64,000 nt of DNA from assembly GCA_027886185.1 (NCBI GenBank), contig WOAB01000619.1, positions 2,170,001 through 2,234,000 of the forward strand, given 5' to 3'. Under the pieces are notes generated by a model. It made no database searches, was not told where the DNA came from, and saw only the letters and a list, made by a program, of their open reading frames with translations. Positions 45,108 to 56,681 of this stretch are shown here, in pieces. Positions within the stretch are counted from its first letter, which is position 1; every line of letters starts with the position of its first letter. The position numbers were made by a program, and so were the translations under genes. The DNA is from Rheum nobile. Its lineage: Eukaryota; Streptophyta; Magnoliopsida; Caryophyllales; Polygonaceae.

Positions 45108-46947
45108 CTCGATCTAGCCTTGGCATGTTGGCAAGTCACACAACTCTTGCATAACCGAGTGACTTGCCGAGTCATATGGGGCCAAAAAAAATGGTCCCGA
45201 AGAACGGCTAAGGTCTTGGCTACCCTAAAGTGGCCACGACTATCATGTGCTTCCTTGATGAGGAGGTGCCTAATGGAGGAGCTGGGGATGCAAAGTTTCC
45301 CGGCCTTCTATAGGTAAACCTTATCAATAAAGAAACTCTCGAACTCACCCTTGGCTAGGCAGGCTTCCAAAATAGACTTAAAATAGTCATCAAGCAAATA
45401 CAAGTCTTTAATCAAAGCAAAGACGAGAACTTTAGCATCAAGATGAGTGAGAAGTAAGTACCTCTGAGAAAGGGCGTCGGTGACCTCATTCTCCTTACTT
45501 TTTTTGTGCACAACCACATACGAAAAAGTCTCCATGAATTCGACCCACTGTGCATGGCGCCGACCAAGATTGGCTTGGCTCTTCAAGTAGGTGAGCGGCG
45601 TGATCGGAGTGGATCACAAACTCCTTTGGCCACAAGTAGTGTTGCCACGTCTTCAAAAGCCGAATGAGAGCATAGAGCTCCTTGTCGTATGTTGGGTAAT
45701 TGAGGACATCTCTCGAAAGCGTTTTGCTAAAATAAGCGATGGGCTTCTTGTCTTCCAGTAAAACGCCTCCAATGCCGAAGTTGGACGCGTCACACTCTAC
45801 CTCAAACATCTTGGTGAAGTCCGGGAGTTGAAACAAAGGCGCGTTGCATAGTGCCTTCTTGATTGCCTTGAATTCGCTCTCATGGATGTCAAGCCACTCA
45901 ATAGTGACTCCTTTCTCGGTGAGCTCATGAATAGGCACGACAATTGTGCTAAAGTCTCGCATAAAGTGCCAGTAGAAACCCACAAACCCCAAGAATGAGC
46001 GAACCATGGTGGGGGTCGTGGGCGTGGGCCACTCACGAATGGTGTGGACCTTCTCCTCGTCCACCCACAGGCCATCCTTAGACACCAAAAACTTTAGGAA
46101 GATAGTGGAGTCGACACAAAATTGACACCTGCCAAGGTTGGCATATAATTCTTCCTTCATATGGCATTATAAAACTTGCCTAAGATGCCCAACATGCTCA
46201 TCAACACTACGGCTAAACACCAAAATGTCATCAAAATAAACGACGGCGAATTTGCCCAAAATTTGCCTCAAAACCTGGTTCATGAGGCACATGAATGTGA
46301 TGGGGGCTTTGGTGAGCCCAAATGGCATGACAAGCCACTCATAAAGACCATACTTGGTCTTAAACGCCGTCTTCCACTCGTCGCCTTCCTTCATGCAAAT
46401 CTGGTGGTAGCCACTTTTCAAATCAATCTTGGAGAAAAGGGTGGCTCCATGCAGCTCGTCCAACATATCATTGAGGCGCGGAATGGGGTGGCGGTACTTG
46501 ATGGTGATTTGGTTGATGGTGCGGCAGTCTACGCACATCCTCCAAGAGCCATCCTTCTTGGGCACCAAAATGACTGGCACGGCACATAGGCTAAGGATTT
46601 CCCGCACGTAGCCACGGTAAATAAGCTATTGGACTTGGCATTGCAATTCCTTTGGTTCTTCGAGGCTGGCGCGGTAGGCCGCGCAGTTGGGCAGTGAGGC
46701 ACAGGGCATGAGGTCGATTTGGTGCTCAATGCCACATAGTGGGGGTAAGCCTTGAGGCAAGTCATCCGGCATGACATCCTCAAACTCTTGCAAAAGAGAC
46801 ACAACACTACCAGGAAGATCAACATGCTCTTTTTCAATAGAGTTGCAAAATTTTGGAATTAAAAAGAATCAAGGAGAATGTCCCTTAAGTGTCGGTGTCA
46901 AGTCGATGTGGCGCGCCTAGAGTAGTCGACTCTCGCAGTGGCTCCCA
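45108..46947 (-). pseudogene. G1 RT, RNase H and integrase zinc region
   Basis: RT has VPVILVPKKDGSWRMCVDCR, SKIDLKSGYHQICM, YEWLVMPFGLTKAPITFM and the catalytic AVVYFDDILVFSRS (46607-46167). RNase H follows after a stop at 46160: SFLGFVGFYWHFMRDF, ECDASNFGIGGVLL, DKELYALIRLLKTWQHYLWP (to 45600). A one-base shift leads to the THLDAKV block and the zinc region with HMTRQVTRLCKSCVTCQ near 45130. T2 interrupts at 45102/34914. Upstream, the protease is reduced to IIDGG before an abrupt change near 46945. Confidence 0.88.
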
Positions 46948-49040
46948 CCATCAATGATGACACTCAAGGATGCTGTTTGGACCACGCACCGAGAGTGGAA
47001 GAGTTTTTCGCGCTAGTCCATGAGGTCACCTTCCTGGACGGTGAGCACACGCCTCGTCACAAGGCTTAGGGGAGTGTCGGTGTGCAGGTAGGCCAAGGCA
47101 CAAGCATAGGCATCATCATCTTCATCCTCCACAACATCTTCAAAGGTGTCATTCTCTAGGGGCTCATCGTCATAAGACTCGTAGCCGCTGGCTTGGGAGA
47201 ACAAAACCTTCTTGGAGTTAAGGCAGTCACGCTGCATGTGGCCGCGCCCACCGCACTTGAAGCACACCTGATCGCGGGTGCAATCCGCGCACTGCGCTTG
47301 CGCCGTAGGCGCTGGGGCGCGCGCCTTCGCGATTGCCGTGGGAGGTGGTTTGGCCACGTTGCTCGGATTTTTGGGAGCCTGCGAAGATGAACGCACATCA
47401 ATTGGCAAAGCCGAATTGAAGGGTCTAGAATCATAGCTTTATGGGCCGGTGTTGGACCAGAGCTCGCACTTTCGACGCAAAATTTGGTTGTAAACCTGCA
47501 TAGCCGTGTGAGTGAGGGAGTTGAGGTCCTTAATTGGCAAGATCTCTAGTTGATCTCGAATGGGGGTGTTGAGTCCACTTAGAAACTTGGTGCGTAGAGC
47601 CGAAGAAGAGACACTCACGCCCGCCTTATAGTACATGTCCTCAAGTTTAGAGAAAAACTCTAGAGGAGTCATAGTCCCTTGGCGAGCTAAGGCAATGTCC
47701 ATGCACATCTATGTCTTGTAGTCTTCAGGCATATATTTCCGAGTCATGACGAACACTAATTGGTGCCATTGCTCAATGGGAGGTAGATTACGCCTAATAC
47801 AATCGATAACAAACTGATGCCACCAAGTGCGGGCCGAACCTCGGAAGTGAAGCGTAGCTATCTCCACCTTTTCGTGCTCCTCATATTGATAATACTGGAG
47901 AGTATGCTCGGTATCCTGCACCAAATCAAGAAAAGTAGAGGGATCTTATTCACCAAAAAAATGTTCAATGGTTACCTTAATGTCGCGGCGACCAGCATAA
48001 GTGGGAACCATGAGGCGGTGGGCCTCATAACGCCTAGCATCGGGGGGCGCTCAGCATAGCGTCGGTCATCATCATAGTCACGAGGCCATTGGTCATAGGC
48101 GTCGGGGTCATCCTGCTACATGCGAGGGCGCTGTTGGCGAGGGTGTCTTGCGGGCTCGCTGTGTGTATAACTTGGGGCTATGGGAGCGGGTTGTCGGCCG
48201 CAAACATCATGGGCCGCAAAAGGGTCGCCACCTTAGCGCCCGTAGCCACGGTCGCCGGTGTCAACTCATGGTGGAATGTAGTTGGTGGGGACCTACTGGC
48301 TCTCAATCGGATCGCCCAACGAAGGATGGAAACTGCCGGGATTGAGGTAGTTGGCGTCGTCAATGTCCTCATCATCAAACTCCTGAAATGCCACCGAGGA
48401 AGCGTGCATGTGGCGGCGCACGGAACCGACATGGGTGTGGTGGTCACGGCTGGGGTCGTGGCATGTGGAGTGTGTGTCGGTTACGGCCGTTGGTGTGACC
48501 GCGCTCGATGTCGCAGCGGCGCCCAGCCTCTATGTGGTGTTGCTCAGTGCACTGCATTCGGTCATAGCAAGAACGTCTATTGTCGATGTCGACAAATGGG
48601 TATGGACCCAAATCAGTGGATGGGGACTCATGCCCGTCGGAGTACTCATCATCCTCCTGCGAGCCATAGTGAGACCGCAAGCGGGGCTCATAGCGGTCCC
48701 GGATGTCCGTGTCATACCGGCTCTCAATGATGGAATTGAGTCGGTGAAGTGGTTGTTGGTGCGAAGCCGAAGCCATAAGGCCTTTGCCCTTGTCTTGGAA
48801 TCGGTGAGATGTGTCGGATGGAGGTGGTTGTTGTTGAAGCGCCGGATCAACACCAAGGGAGGTTGTGGAAGGCCCAGGTGGTGGTCCTCGAGAGCTTGCC
48901 GCAAGCGTCGGTTGGTGCTTAAGCTTTGCGTTCTCAGCCTCAAGATCGGCCATTGCCTTTATCGCAGCCTCATTTTCAGCTTGAAGGGCAGCGAAGGCCT
49001 CGCCGGACTCATTAACTATAGTCACCATGATAACACGCAA
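46948..49040 (-). pseudogene. G1 gag
   Basis: N-terminal coiled-coil-like segment (ALQAENEAAIKAMADLEAEN, about 48950-49010), a Pro/Gln/Ser-rich and Asp/Arg-rich linker, then the retrotransposon gag domain (GSARTWWHQFV near 47840, ARQGTMTPLEFFSKLEDMYY near 47670). The zinc knuckle CFKCGGRGHMQRDC is at about 47225-47266, followed by an acidic segment. Stops and shifts occur at 48444, 47709 and 47439. The protease begins (SLSVIIDGG) but is deleted after that. Confidence 0.82.
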
Positions 49041-49825
49041 GGATCAAAACAATCCTACAGTAGCATATCACAACGAACAAGAGAAGTGTAAGCAACCCAA
49101 TAATAGAATCTCACGATGTTAACTACGTATGGCTGTCTGTGAGGGAGATAGGGAAGGTCGTGACAATTTAAGAAATATCAATGACAAAAACGTACACAAA
49201 TCAAGCAAATTGAAGTCACGAGTTGATTTATGAGAGTAGTATGTCAAGTACATGCACGTTCAAGTTCCTTTGATTTCAAGTTGCAATAGACGATGGGGAG
49301 ATTGGCTTAGTGGACTTGTGCCGATGGTGATAGGGCTTTGCCCTTTGCCTATGGCATGCTTTTTGCTCGGCCTTCACAAAAAAAATTGAAAATGGCCGAC
49401 TGTTTTTTTTTAAGTACATCGGCACAAGCTAATAAGGGAAGGATAGAAATGCAAAGATTGCAACGTGAAGATAGGAGAAAGATGCAACAATATAGGAAAC
49501 AAGAAGATATGCAAATATCTTAAATACTAAACAAATAAATCAACAAATAACCAACATAATCTGCAAGATATGAATTGGTTGCAAGTCAAAGATATTGCCG
49601 AAATGTTAAGGAGGGAATCTCTCACTTTCCTTTTTTTTTGTTCTTACCACTCGGCCGAGATCTCCTCTTCAAGGAAAAAAGGAGATCGATCATAGGGGTA
49701 GTGTTTTGACGGCAAGTGAAGCAAAAATAATGGAGGAAGCAAGAAAAGAAAATGGAATGGAATGGAATTAAAGAAAAATGCGAGAAAAGGATTGAAGAGT
49801 TGGAAAGACAACACCTTGTACCGCT
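49041..49825 (-). other. G1 untranslated leader
   Basis: A-rich leader between the primer-binding site and gag. It holds no supported ORF. Confidence 0.6.
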
Positions 49826-49839
49826 GGAATCTGATACCA
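49826..49839 (-). promoter_or_regulatory. G1 primer-binding site
   Basis: Minus-strand TGGTATCAGATTCC, two bases after the LTR end. It matches the initiator tRNA-Met complement TGGTATCAGAGC in its first nine bases. It is a primer site, not a tRNA gene. Confidence 0.8.
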
Positions 49840-49841
49840 AT

Positions 49842-50684
49842 TGATGCGTAATGATGCCCTCGAATACGCGTAGATGTCGGATCGTGGTAGGAGACGAGTC
49901 CTTAAGTTCCTTCTCTTCGGTAACGAACGGGATAAATGACAATCTTCACCGAAATGGAGATTGACAACTCTCTTGATCTCGAGTGGATCGAGTTGGGGCA
50001 AGAGGATTCCAACAAATGCTCGGATGTGTTTGGGTTTGATCCATGACGAGGATTGATTGGAGGGATGACGTCAAAGGCCTAAGGGCAGAGACAATTCTCA
50101 ACGACAAGATTAAGCAATTCAATTCAACGTAGTAAAAACAATATAAGGGTTTGGCTTATATAGTCAAGCAATCTCGGCCTTGGGCCGCAAACAAGCGAGC
50201 ATAATGGGCCGGCCTCTTAGGCATAAAAGGACACACCCAAAAATAGAAACTAGCTGAAAATGGAAAGTGCTAAAAATAACTTAAGTAAAAATAGAAAGTT
50301 CCACAAATAGCAAAATAACCTCAAAATAGCCTAAGTACTAAGATAGGCGTTGCTGCATGCATAGCCGGGCGCCGAGGCGAGTGTCGCTGAGGAGGGCACT
50401 ATGAAGGCAGGCGGCGAGCGTTGTGGCTCTATGGCGATAATGCCTCTGGCGCTAGCGCGCCAGGCATCAATGTCATGGTGAGCGACGTTGTGGCATCGAG
50501 TGTCACAAGGAGCATGGGCGGCGGCGTTGTCGAAGAGGAGCCGACACATGCGATGGAGCGGGCTACAAAGGACTGTGTAGCTTGAGCGATGGCCTTGGCA
50601 CGAGCCTTTGTCACATGGCCATTGGAGCACAGTCTCATGGCATCTTTCTCATCAAGGGCGGTCATAGACGGCAAGGTCGCATCA
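49842..50684 (-). repeat. G1 5' LTR
   Basis: 843 bp, starting TGATGCGACCTTGCC and ending TTACGCATCA on the minus strand. The first 200 bp also read as the pol tail (SNGHVTKARAKAIAQAT). A TATA-like TGACTATATAAGCC lies at 50154-50167 (minus). The first and last segments match the 3' LTR at 19633-19842. Confidence 0.88.
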
Positions 50685-50689
50685 TGTCT

Positions 50690-51088
50690 TCCCAAGGAGC
50701 ATGAGGAATGTGAAGTGGGGTATACAAACCATGAGGATGCACTCTCGACTTATCTTGCAAACATGTGATGCATGAGGCACAAAACATTCTATATCCCTAA
50801 GCATGCGAGGCCAAAAGAACTGCTCCCTAAGTGTATGCATAGTTTTTGGGATCCCAAAGTGCCCCATGAGGCCTCCACCATGAGCCTCTTTCACTAATAG
50901 TCTTTTAAGTGACCCACAAGGAATGCAAAGCTTAGTTCCCTTGAAAAGATAACCATCATGCAAGTAAAACTGCTCCGTACTACCCCTAGAAACACAAGCT
51001 TCAAACACTTCACAAAAAAAACAGAATCATTTGCATAAAGGGTGTTCATGAAAGCAAATCCCATCAACTTAGAATCGAGAGTGGAAAG
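50690..51088 (-). pseudogene. G0 RNase H end to integrase zinc region
   Basis: Minus-strand fragment between CACTA and G1. It starts with LSTLDSKLMGFAF, continues with FEACVSRGSTEQFYLHDGYLFKGTKLCIP in overlapping frames, and then EAHGGGLMGHFGIPKT and LREQFFWPRM of the HHCC region. Across the G1 insertion it continues into MDFLLGLPQ at 19622. Stops and a frameshift near 50760 break it. Confidence 0.8.
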
Positions 51089-51091
51089 TAA

Positions 51092-51430
51092 CACTAGTGG
51101 AAAAAATCCTTATAGAGGCAGGCCTTTGGACACTTATTGAGGCGAACACTGTTCGCTTCAACTAAGGGGGCTGCAACAAGTAGAGGCACTTTTTGAGGCG
51201 GGCATTTTACGCCTCTAAAAGGACCTTATTGAGGCTGGCCTCTTAAGCCCGCCTCAATAAGTCCCTCACTTTGGCGCCAAAATGAGGGACTTGTTGAGGC
51301 GGGCTTCGGAGGCCCGCCTCAATAAGTAAACACTTGTTGAGGCGGGCCTCTATAGGCCCGCCTCAACAAGTCCCTCATTTTGGCGGGAGTATATACTTAT
51401 AGAGGCGAGCGTATACAAGCCCGCCTCAAC
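51092..51430. repeat. CACTA left terminal and subterminal repeats
   Basis: The 15-bp terminal repeat is followed by about ten GAGGCGGGC words, several arranged as near-perfect hairpins such as TTGAGGCGGGCCT opposite AGGCCCGCCTCAA (51336-51368). These are the expected binding region for the TNPA-type protein. Confidence 0.9.
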
Positions 51431-51574
51431 AAGTGGACGCTGAAGATCAAGAACAACATCCATTTCAGAATAGGTTCCTGATTTTATTCACAGAATAATA
51501 TACAACAAACAACAGATTTCATCAGAGTACAGTCAGATTCTCAACAACAGTTTACATGACAAGTAAAAACAAGT

Positions 51575-54500
51575 TCAATCTGATAATAAATACTTCGATG
51601 TAAAATACTGTGCCCATTGCTCACGAACAACATCCATTTCTTCATAAGTATACGATGTCTTCCTCTTAGGATATAGCTTCATAAAAAACACAAAAATTAT
51701 TGACAAAAAACACAAATACTATCAATATATAGTTAGTTAAGTTACATACCTTATCTAGTCGGTCATTAGAGTCATAGAGTCCCGTGACTATATCTAACAT
51801 GAACTTCATGACATAATAGCCACACTCGGTTCCGCCGCTTTGTTGAGCGCACTAATTACACAACATAAGGGGGATGTCTTAGATACAAGGCATTTGATTA
51901 TAAATAAACAAACCTAAAGCGTATAAAATGCTATATGTACCTCTATATTGCAGACTCTCAACGTCTTACGTTTTCCTATTAATTTCTCGCACTTCCCACC
52001 TTGATACTTATACACTTGAAATGCCCTAGAAAATCAACATAATACACTCAGGAAACTGATATTGTTAATATTCCAAAAAAAACTAATTCGTAAGCAAAAT
52101 AACTTACAAATTCATGATTCCAGATGCATCAGTCGTTCTGTTGCCTTGACCTTTTAGAGAATCGAAAAGATAGACATGTGCTCTAAATATGTCTATCACG
52201 TACAGAATCCAATGATTGCTGCATCATTTAAAAGTAAATTGATAAATATTAATGATTGCTTAAAATACTAATTATATATGAAACTTATTGAAAACACTTA
52301 CTCTTGATTATATGGGAGCAAAAACAATTTGGCACTGTTAGAATCTTTAATCGTATTCTTAACAGTTTCAGCATTGAACACACGTTGCAAGTAATCTACT
52401 GGAACAGTTGCATCGGCCCTGATTCTAGTGTTTGACACCATCTCAGGACAAATGAACCCAATTCGAGAATTTTCAAATGCATATGTGTGATTGTCCAATA
52501 AATACCTGCACATTTAAAGGTATTTGATTAAACGATTATGAATGGTAATGTAAAAATGATTAAAGAAAAAACGATTAAGAATGATAGTTGACAATTAAAA
52601 GATAAAGACTGATCAAAACATTTACATTATGTAGACTTGAATCACAAAAATGTTTAAGTACGCCCCCTTAAGGAACTCTTCTACATCGGATGCAGTGACG
52701 TATGTTTCTTGATCTCTCACATAATTCCAAACCGAGGCATCCAATGGGATGGGAGTACTATCATATATACCACCCGGCGCCGAAGACATAATAAAATGCA
52801 AGTATTTGCATGACTGGCCATGACCTCGAATTTCTTCGTTTTCTGCTTCCTTCCTTTCGGCGGCTGATTCTTCCGTTTTACGATCACAGCTACCAACCGC
52901 CTCTTTGTTGGACTGAGACTTAAGAGTTATTTGGACATGAAATTTCCAAAAAATAATAATGAAGTAACATTTGTATTATTGAGCACAAAGGTCTTACCTT
53001 TGTATTTTTGGCGCTGTCATCCACCTTTTTAGAGAGAAATGACTTGGACTTCTTTGTTGGGCGTGGAGTATAGTCCTATATATAGAATTATAGATGAGCA
53101 AGAGTGAGTAATGTGGTGTACATTATTATTGAGCACAAAGGTCTTACCTCGTCGTCTTCGAAAATCACTAAGCGGATCGGCCATTGCACGAAACTACCCT
53201 GAGCACCGCCTAAGTTAGTGAAACCATCACCCGTAGGTACCGGAAGAATATCATCATTATGTCCATCATAAACAAAATCAACTTGGACTTTGTAGTGATC
53301 AGGCTTCATCGGTGTAAAGTGTTGGGACGATGCACCGTTTGAGGGTTGTACCATACCATCCGCTACGAGCACTTTGTTACCAGAATCTTTATCCTCAAGG
53401 GCAAGATGGCATGGAGTCCTTTCCTGCATATAAAGTAAAATGAAAAATGCAATACTAAGGTTGCGGCATGGAATTTTAATTCATGTTATAAGAGGTCTTA
53501 GCATGAAGAGTTCATGACAATACTCAAACTCAATCATACCTTTAGCTCATGTGGTTGCGGTGTGGAATCAGGACGAGTCGTATAGGAAGCATTAACATTA
53601 AGTTCAAGAACGGGAGTAAAAGTGGAGTTTGGTTGATTTATATGTAACATGGAGCGTAGTTGCTTTTGGAGGGCCTCAGCCACCCTTTTATCTAATTCAC
53701 CTTCAAACTCCTTTCTAATTTCAGCTTTGATCGATTCGATCAGATCTGATAAAGCTTCACTAGAACATCTTCTCCGTCGTTCTCTTGGACCGAAAGCAAA
53801 TCTATAACCAACATTTCCACCCATTGCCTTGACACGGCCATGATGATCTTTTTTCCCAATAGCTTTGGTGAGGGCATCCTCATCATCCTCGAAAGTAAGG
53901 TTTCCTTTTTCTTCTTCTTCGATATACTCCTCCTATAATGCCAATTAGGAAAGTATAAATTAGTTCATATTTCCAAGTCAATTTAAGTAAATATTCATTA
54001 AAAAAGCACTACTTACAACTTTTCTTGCAATTTCTACGGCTTCCTTATCGTTCGGGTTAACTTCCCACTTTCCATCCTTACTTCGAACTTGATGAGCCAA
54101 AACCCACTCCTTTGATCTATATTTTCTAGCTCTAGGAACCGATGAGTTCACTGAGGAGCTACTTGACAGAGATAAAGCTGCTTCCGATGGGAGTCGTCCT
54201 TCTTTTATCCACTCGTGTCGTTTTCTAATATAACCCGCCTGGCCGGTGAGATGAGGAATCTTGTTTAATACTGCACTTGCCCTTGCTTTCTCACTACGAG
54301 CCTGTCAAAAGGCACATAGATTTATAACCAACGATTTCCGCTGACTAGAAATCTTTAATAGTAAAAAGAAATAGCATTATTACCAATGACTCCGGCTTGT
54401 AATATTCTTTAAGAAAAACTGACCAATCAGCCTCTGTAATGTGGTGGTAGATTTCCCAAGGCATCTTGTTTGTAGGATATTTCGACGGCTTTTGCTTCTT

Positions 54501-54974
54501 AGTTATCCATCGACGCACCAACTTGCTCTTGAAATCTCTAAATTGTTTTGCCACACAAGAATGAAAGTATTTTTCCCTTGATTTATCTACATCCTCAATG
54601 ATGTGGAACATAAGCTATGGATTTTTACAATAAGTTAGATTAATTGTTAATATAGTTTATATTTAAAACAATTTAAAATGTCATTATACCTTGGTCTCCT
54701 CCCAAAACCCTTGCCTCGTCTGCTCATCTATCTTTCGGTATTCTTTCTCGTTAATATTAATTCTTTGAGCACAACTCCCAACTTGCTTTCCGTATTCTTT
54801 CGACCACTCGCCATCAGGGACATTTAACTCATTAAACTCAAGGTGCATAGGCTTTTTTACTTGAACTCCTTTTGATGGACCACGCCCTTTAGCGATCTGT
54901 GTAATCGCGCTAACACCTTGTGATTCATGATCACCTTGGGTAGGGAGAATAGCATTTCCACTTTCGTTAGACAT
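51575..54974 (-). CDS. CACTA-encoded Ptta/En/Spm transposition protein with Ulp1-type protease domain
   Basis: Twelve coding exons with GT-AG sites: 54974-54690, 54614-54384, 54301-54017, 53932-53540, 53423-53148, 53075-52998, 52918-52626, 52505-52302, 52218-52108, 52025-51941, 51851-51750, 51676-51575. Together they make 2445 nt with no stop, 814 residues. The ATG is fixed by an AG acceptor at 54989-54990 just upstream (TTGCAG/GGATTCTAGCC). Residues about 100-270 (WITKKQKP, MPWEIYHHIT, KIPHLTGQAGYIRKRHEW) are of Ptta/En/Spm type. A coiled coil lies at about 310-350 (IESIKAEIRKEFEGELDKRV). The C-terminus is a C48/Ulp1 peptidase fold with NHWILYVID (His684), VYLFDSL (Asp701) and QSGGTECGYY (Gln751, Cys757), a complete triad. 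Role: presumably binding of element ends; the protease role is unknown. All frames are open, so this gene may be active. Confidence 0.88.
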
Positions 54975-55197
54975 AGTGGCTAGAATCCCTGCAACAAGCA
55001 CACACAAAAATCTACCTAAATGTAATAAAAAAATAACTTATTGTAAAATAAAATTAACTTATTGTAAAATAAATGATCCTCAATCTCATCAATATCATCT
55101 AACCGCCTTATATTCTTACAATCACCGTACATCCAAGGATGACTCGTTTCTAGTAATAAATGCAAAACAAGGAAGATTAAATACTCATTTCTAGTAA

Positions 55198-55311
55198 CTA
55201 TCCCGCCAAGGGCCTAAATAGATAATAATACGCAACCAAGCAAGAAAAAATACAAACTCAACTATCCCGCCAAGGGCCTAAATTATGAATTCTATCCCGC
55301 CAAGGGCCTAA
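55198..55311 (-). repeat. Three copies of a 20-bp motif in the CACTA gene leader intron
   Basis: CTATCCCGCCAAGGGCCTAA occurs at 55198-55217, 55262-55281 and 55292-55311, all identical, in otherwise AT-rich sequence. It differs from the subterminal words but shares CCCGCC. Confidence 0.85.
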
Positions 55312-55333
55312 GGAATTAGGGTAGAAGTATTAC

Positions 55334-55375
55334 CTTGACCCAATATCGATCCTTCAAGGCAATGCCCTTATCAGC
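55334..55375 (-). other. Probable 5' UTR exon 2 of the CACTA gene
   Basis: On the minus strand a 42-nt exon is bounded by CTGCAG/GCTGATAAGG and GGTCAAG/GTAATAC. It has good acceptor and donor consensus and lies between the probable first exon and the coding exon. Confidence 0.5.
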
Positions 55376-55549
55376 CTGCAGAATGTCATTTCACCAATTA
55401 AATAAAGAATGTGATTCTTTTCACTTTTGCTTTATTTATATAGCTTTCCTTTTCACTTATTAAATTAATAAACCGTAAAAATGTGATCCTCTAGTATATT
55501 ACATCCTCAATACATTATAATACATAGATTATGAGACTTTGTTTTTTTA

Positions 55550-55888
55550 ATGTACAAGTCAACCGATAACAATAAGACAGTTTCGATCCCTTCTAGAAAA
55601 CCCTTATCCAAAGGCAGAAAATATAGAGAAACCACTGCTATAGGGGCATTTCATCAAACACCTTCAGTGTGCCGCATCAGAAAATTAACATTCTTAACTA
55701 AATTTATGATGAATATAAATCAAATCTTTTGCTCTTCATTTTCACAAACTGGAAGCCCAATCAAGGAATCAATTAGGAAGGGAAAGGACTATGTCATAAG
55801 GACTGATCTTAAGGAGTATTCCGACAAACCGATTAAGCTTCTAATCGAGCCAAACCTTCCTGTTTTCAAAAAAGAGTGCAAGGACTAA
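55550..55888 (+). CDS. Unrecognised 112-codon ORF inside the CACTA element, opposite strand
   Basis: Open from ATG 55550, basic (MYKSTDNNKTVSIPSRKPLS) and ending PIKLLIEPNLPVFKKECKD. It lies in the presumed first intron of the CACTA gene on the other strand. No domain recognised. It may be a captured gene piece or chance. Confidence 0.25.
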   Translation: MYKSTDNNKTVSIPSRKPLSKGRKYRETTAIGAFHQTPSVCRIRKLTFLTKFMMNINQIFCSSFSQTGSPIKESIRKGKDYVIRTDLKEYSDKPIKLLIEPNLPVFKKECKD

Positions 55889-56080
55889 AACATTTAAACA
55901 TACAAATTCGAAATTCATGATTAATGTAACAGAAGGCACGAGCTTTCAATAGGCAGAAAAAGACGAAGAAGAAGTATATAATTAAGATTGATGAAGTTGA
56001 GGTTGACGACAATACGAGCAAATTAAAGTGTAGAGTTTAGCGGAATTGGAGAAGTAAAATAGGGTGTCAGATGAGCTTAC

Positions 56081-56255
56081 CAGCGGAATCGGGTGAGGTT
56101 GAGGATGGCGTTTTGGTGAAACCTCGAGTGCGTTGTTGATACTTGTTGAAGGGAGTATTAGAGGGAGCTCGGAGAAGGGAGATGAAGTCGGAGCTCGGGA
56201 AGACGGAGCTCGGCGAAGACGGATACGAAGAGGAGATGAAGGCGCGCGCAGCTGT
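56081..56255 (-). other. Probable 5' UTR exon 1 of the CACTA gene
   Basis: GC-richer minus-strand segment ending in CCGCTG/GTAAGCTC. It starts close to the right subterminal repeats, where the first exon of CACTA genes usually lies. The transcription start is not defined. Confidence 0.45.
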
Positions 56256-56279
56256 TTTTTTTTTTAATTAGGGTTGAGC

Positions 56280-56678
56280 TTATAGAGGTGGGCCTAACAC
56301 GCCCGCCTCTATAAGTATTGGTATAATAGAGGCGGGCCTTACATGCCCGCCTCTATTGGACATACTTATTGAGGCAGGCTTTAAGAGGCCCGCCTCAACA
56401 AGCTTTAATTGAGGCGGGCTACTTGGCCCGCCTCAATTAGTTAGCATTAGAGGCGGGCCTTACCCTGGCCTGCCTCTAATACTTTAGCGGGAAATGTTTT
56501 TTCGGATACTTGTTGAGGCGTATATTAATTTGTCCGCCTCAAAAGATATTTTTGAGGCGTATAAATTAATTATCCGCCTCAAAAACCAAAAAAAGTGATT
56601 GCCTAAGTCGTTGTTGAAGCGTATTGAACTATGTACGCCTCTAAAAGGGAGCCTCAAAAAGTGTTTTTTCCACTAGTA
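56280..56678. repeat. CACTA right subterminal and terminal repeats
   Basis: About ten GAGGCGGGC or GCCCGCCTC words, again paired as hairpins, then shorter GAGGCGTAT pairs, then the terminal repeat. The word changes from GGGC to GTAT toward the end. Confidence 0.9.
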
Positions 56679-56681
56679 TAA

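Larger units (their letters stand above)
19633..50684 (-). mobile_element. G1: CRM-like gypsy element inserted in the G0 integrase region
   Basis: Minus-strand element bounded by matching LTR ends and a perfect 5-bp target duplication TGTCT (19628-19632 and 50685-50689). Primer-binding site TGGTATCAGATTCC is at 49839-49826. Order: 5' LTR (50684-49842), gag (49040-46948), RT-RNaseH (about 46837-45308), integrase (45303-45108, 34908-34520, 20379-19843), purine tract AAGAAGGGGAGAG (19855-19843), shortened 3' LTR (19842-19633). T2 and G2 interrupt the integrase. Most of the protease is missing. Confidence 0.9.
51092..56678 (-). mobile_element. CACTA (En/Spm-type) DNA transposon inserted in G0 RNase H
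   Basis: 5587 bp with terminal inverted repeats CACTAGTGGAAAAAA at the left and TTTTTTCCACTAGTA at the right (last base G changed to A), and the 3-bp target duplication TAA (51089-51091 and 56679-56681) that CACTA elements make. Subterminal regions (51110-51430 and 56280-56665) are packed with copies of GAGGCGGGC in both orientations. One minus-strand multi-exon gene fills the middle. No TNP2-like (Transposase_21) catalytic gene is present, so the element probably needs a helper. Removing it with one TAA restores the G0 coding frame exactly. Confidence 0.96.

Noticed and set aside
48089..49091. Long plus-strand ORFs of 213 and 227 codons
   Set aside because: They are antisense shadows of G1 gag; hydrophobic Val-rich products come from reading its codons backwards.
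49338..49523. Plus-strand 61-codon ORF
   Set aside because: Falls in the G1 leader with no similarity to anything recognised.
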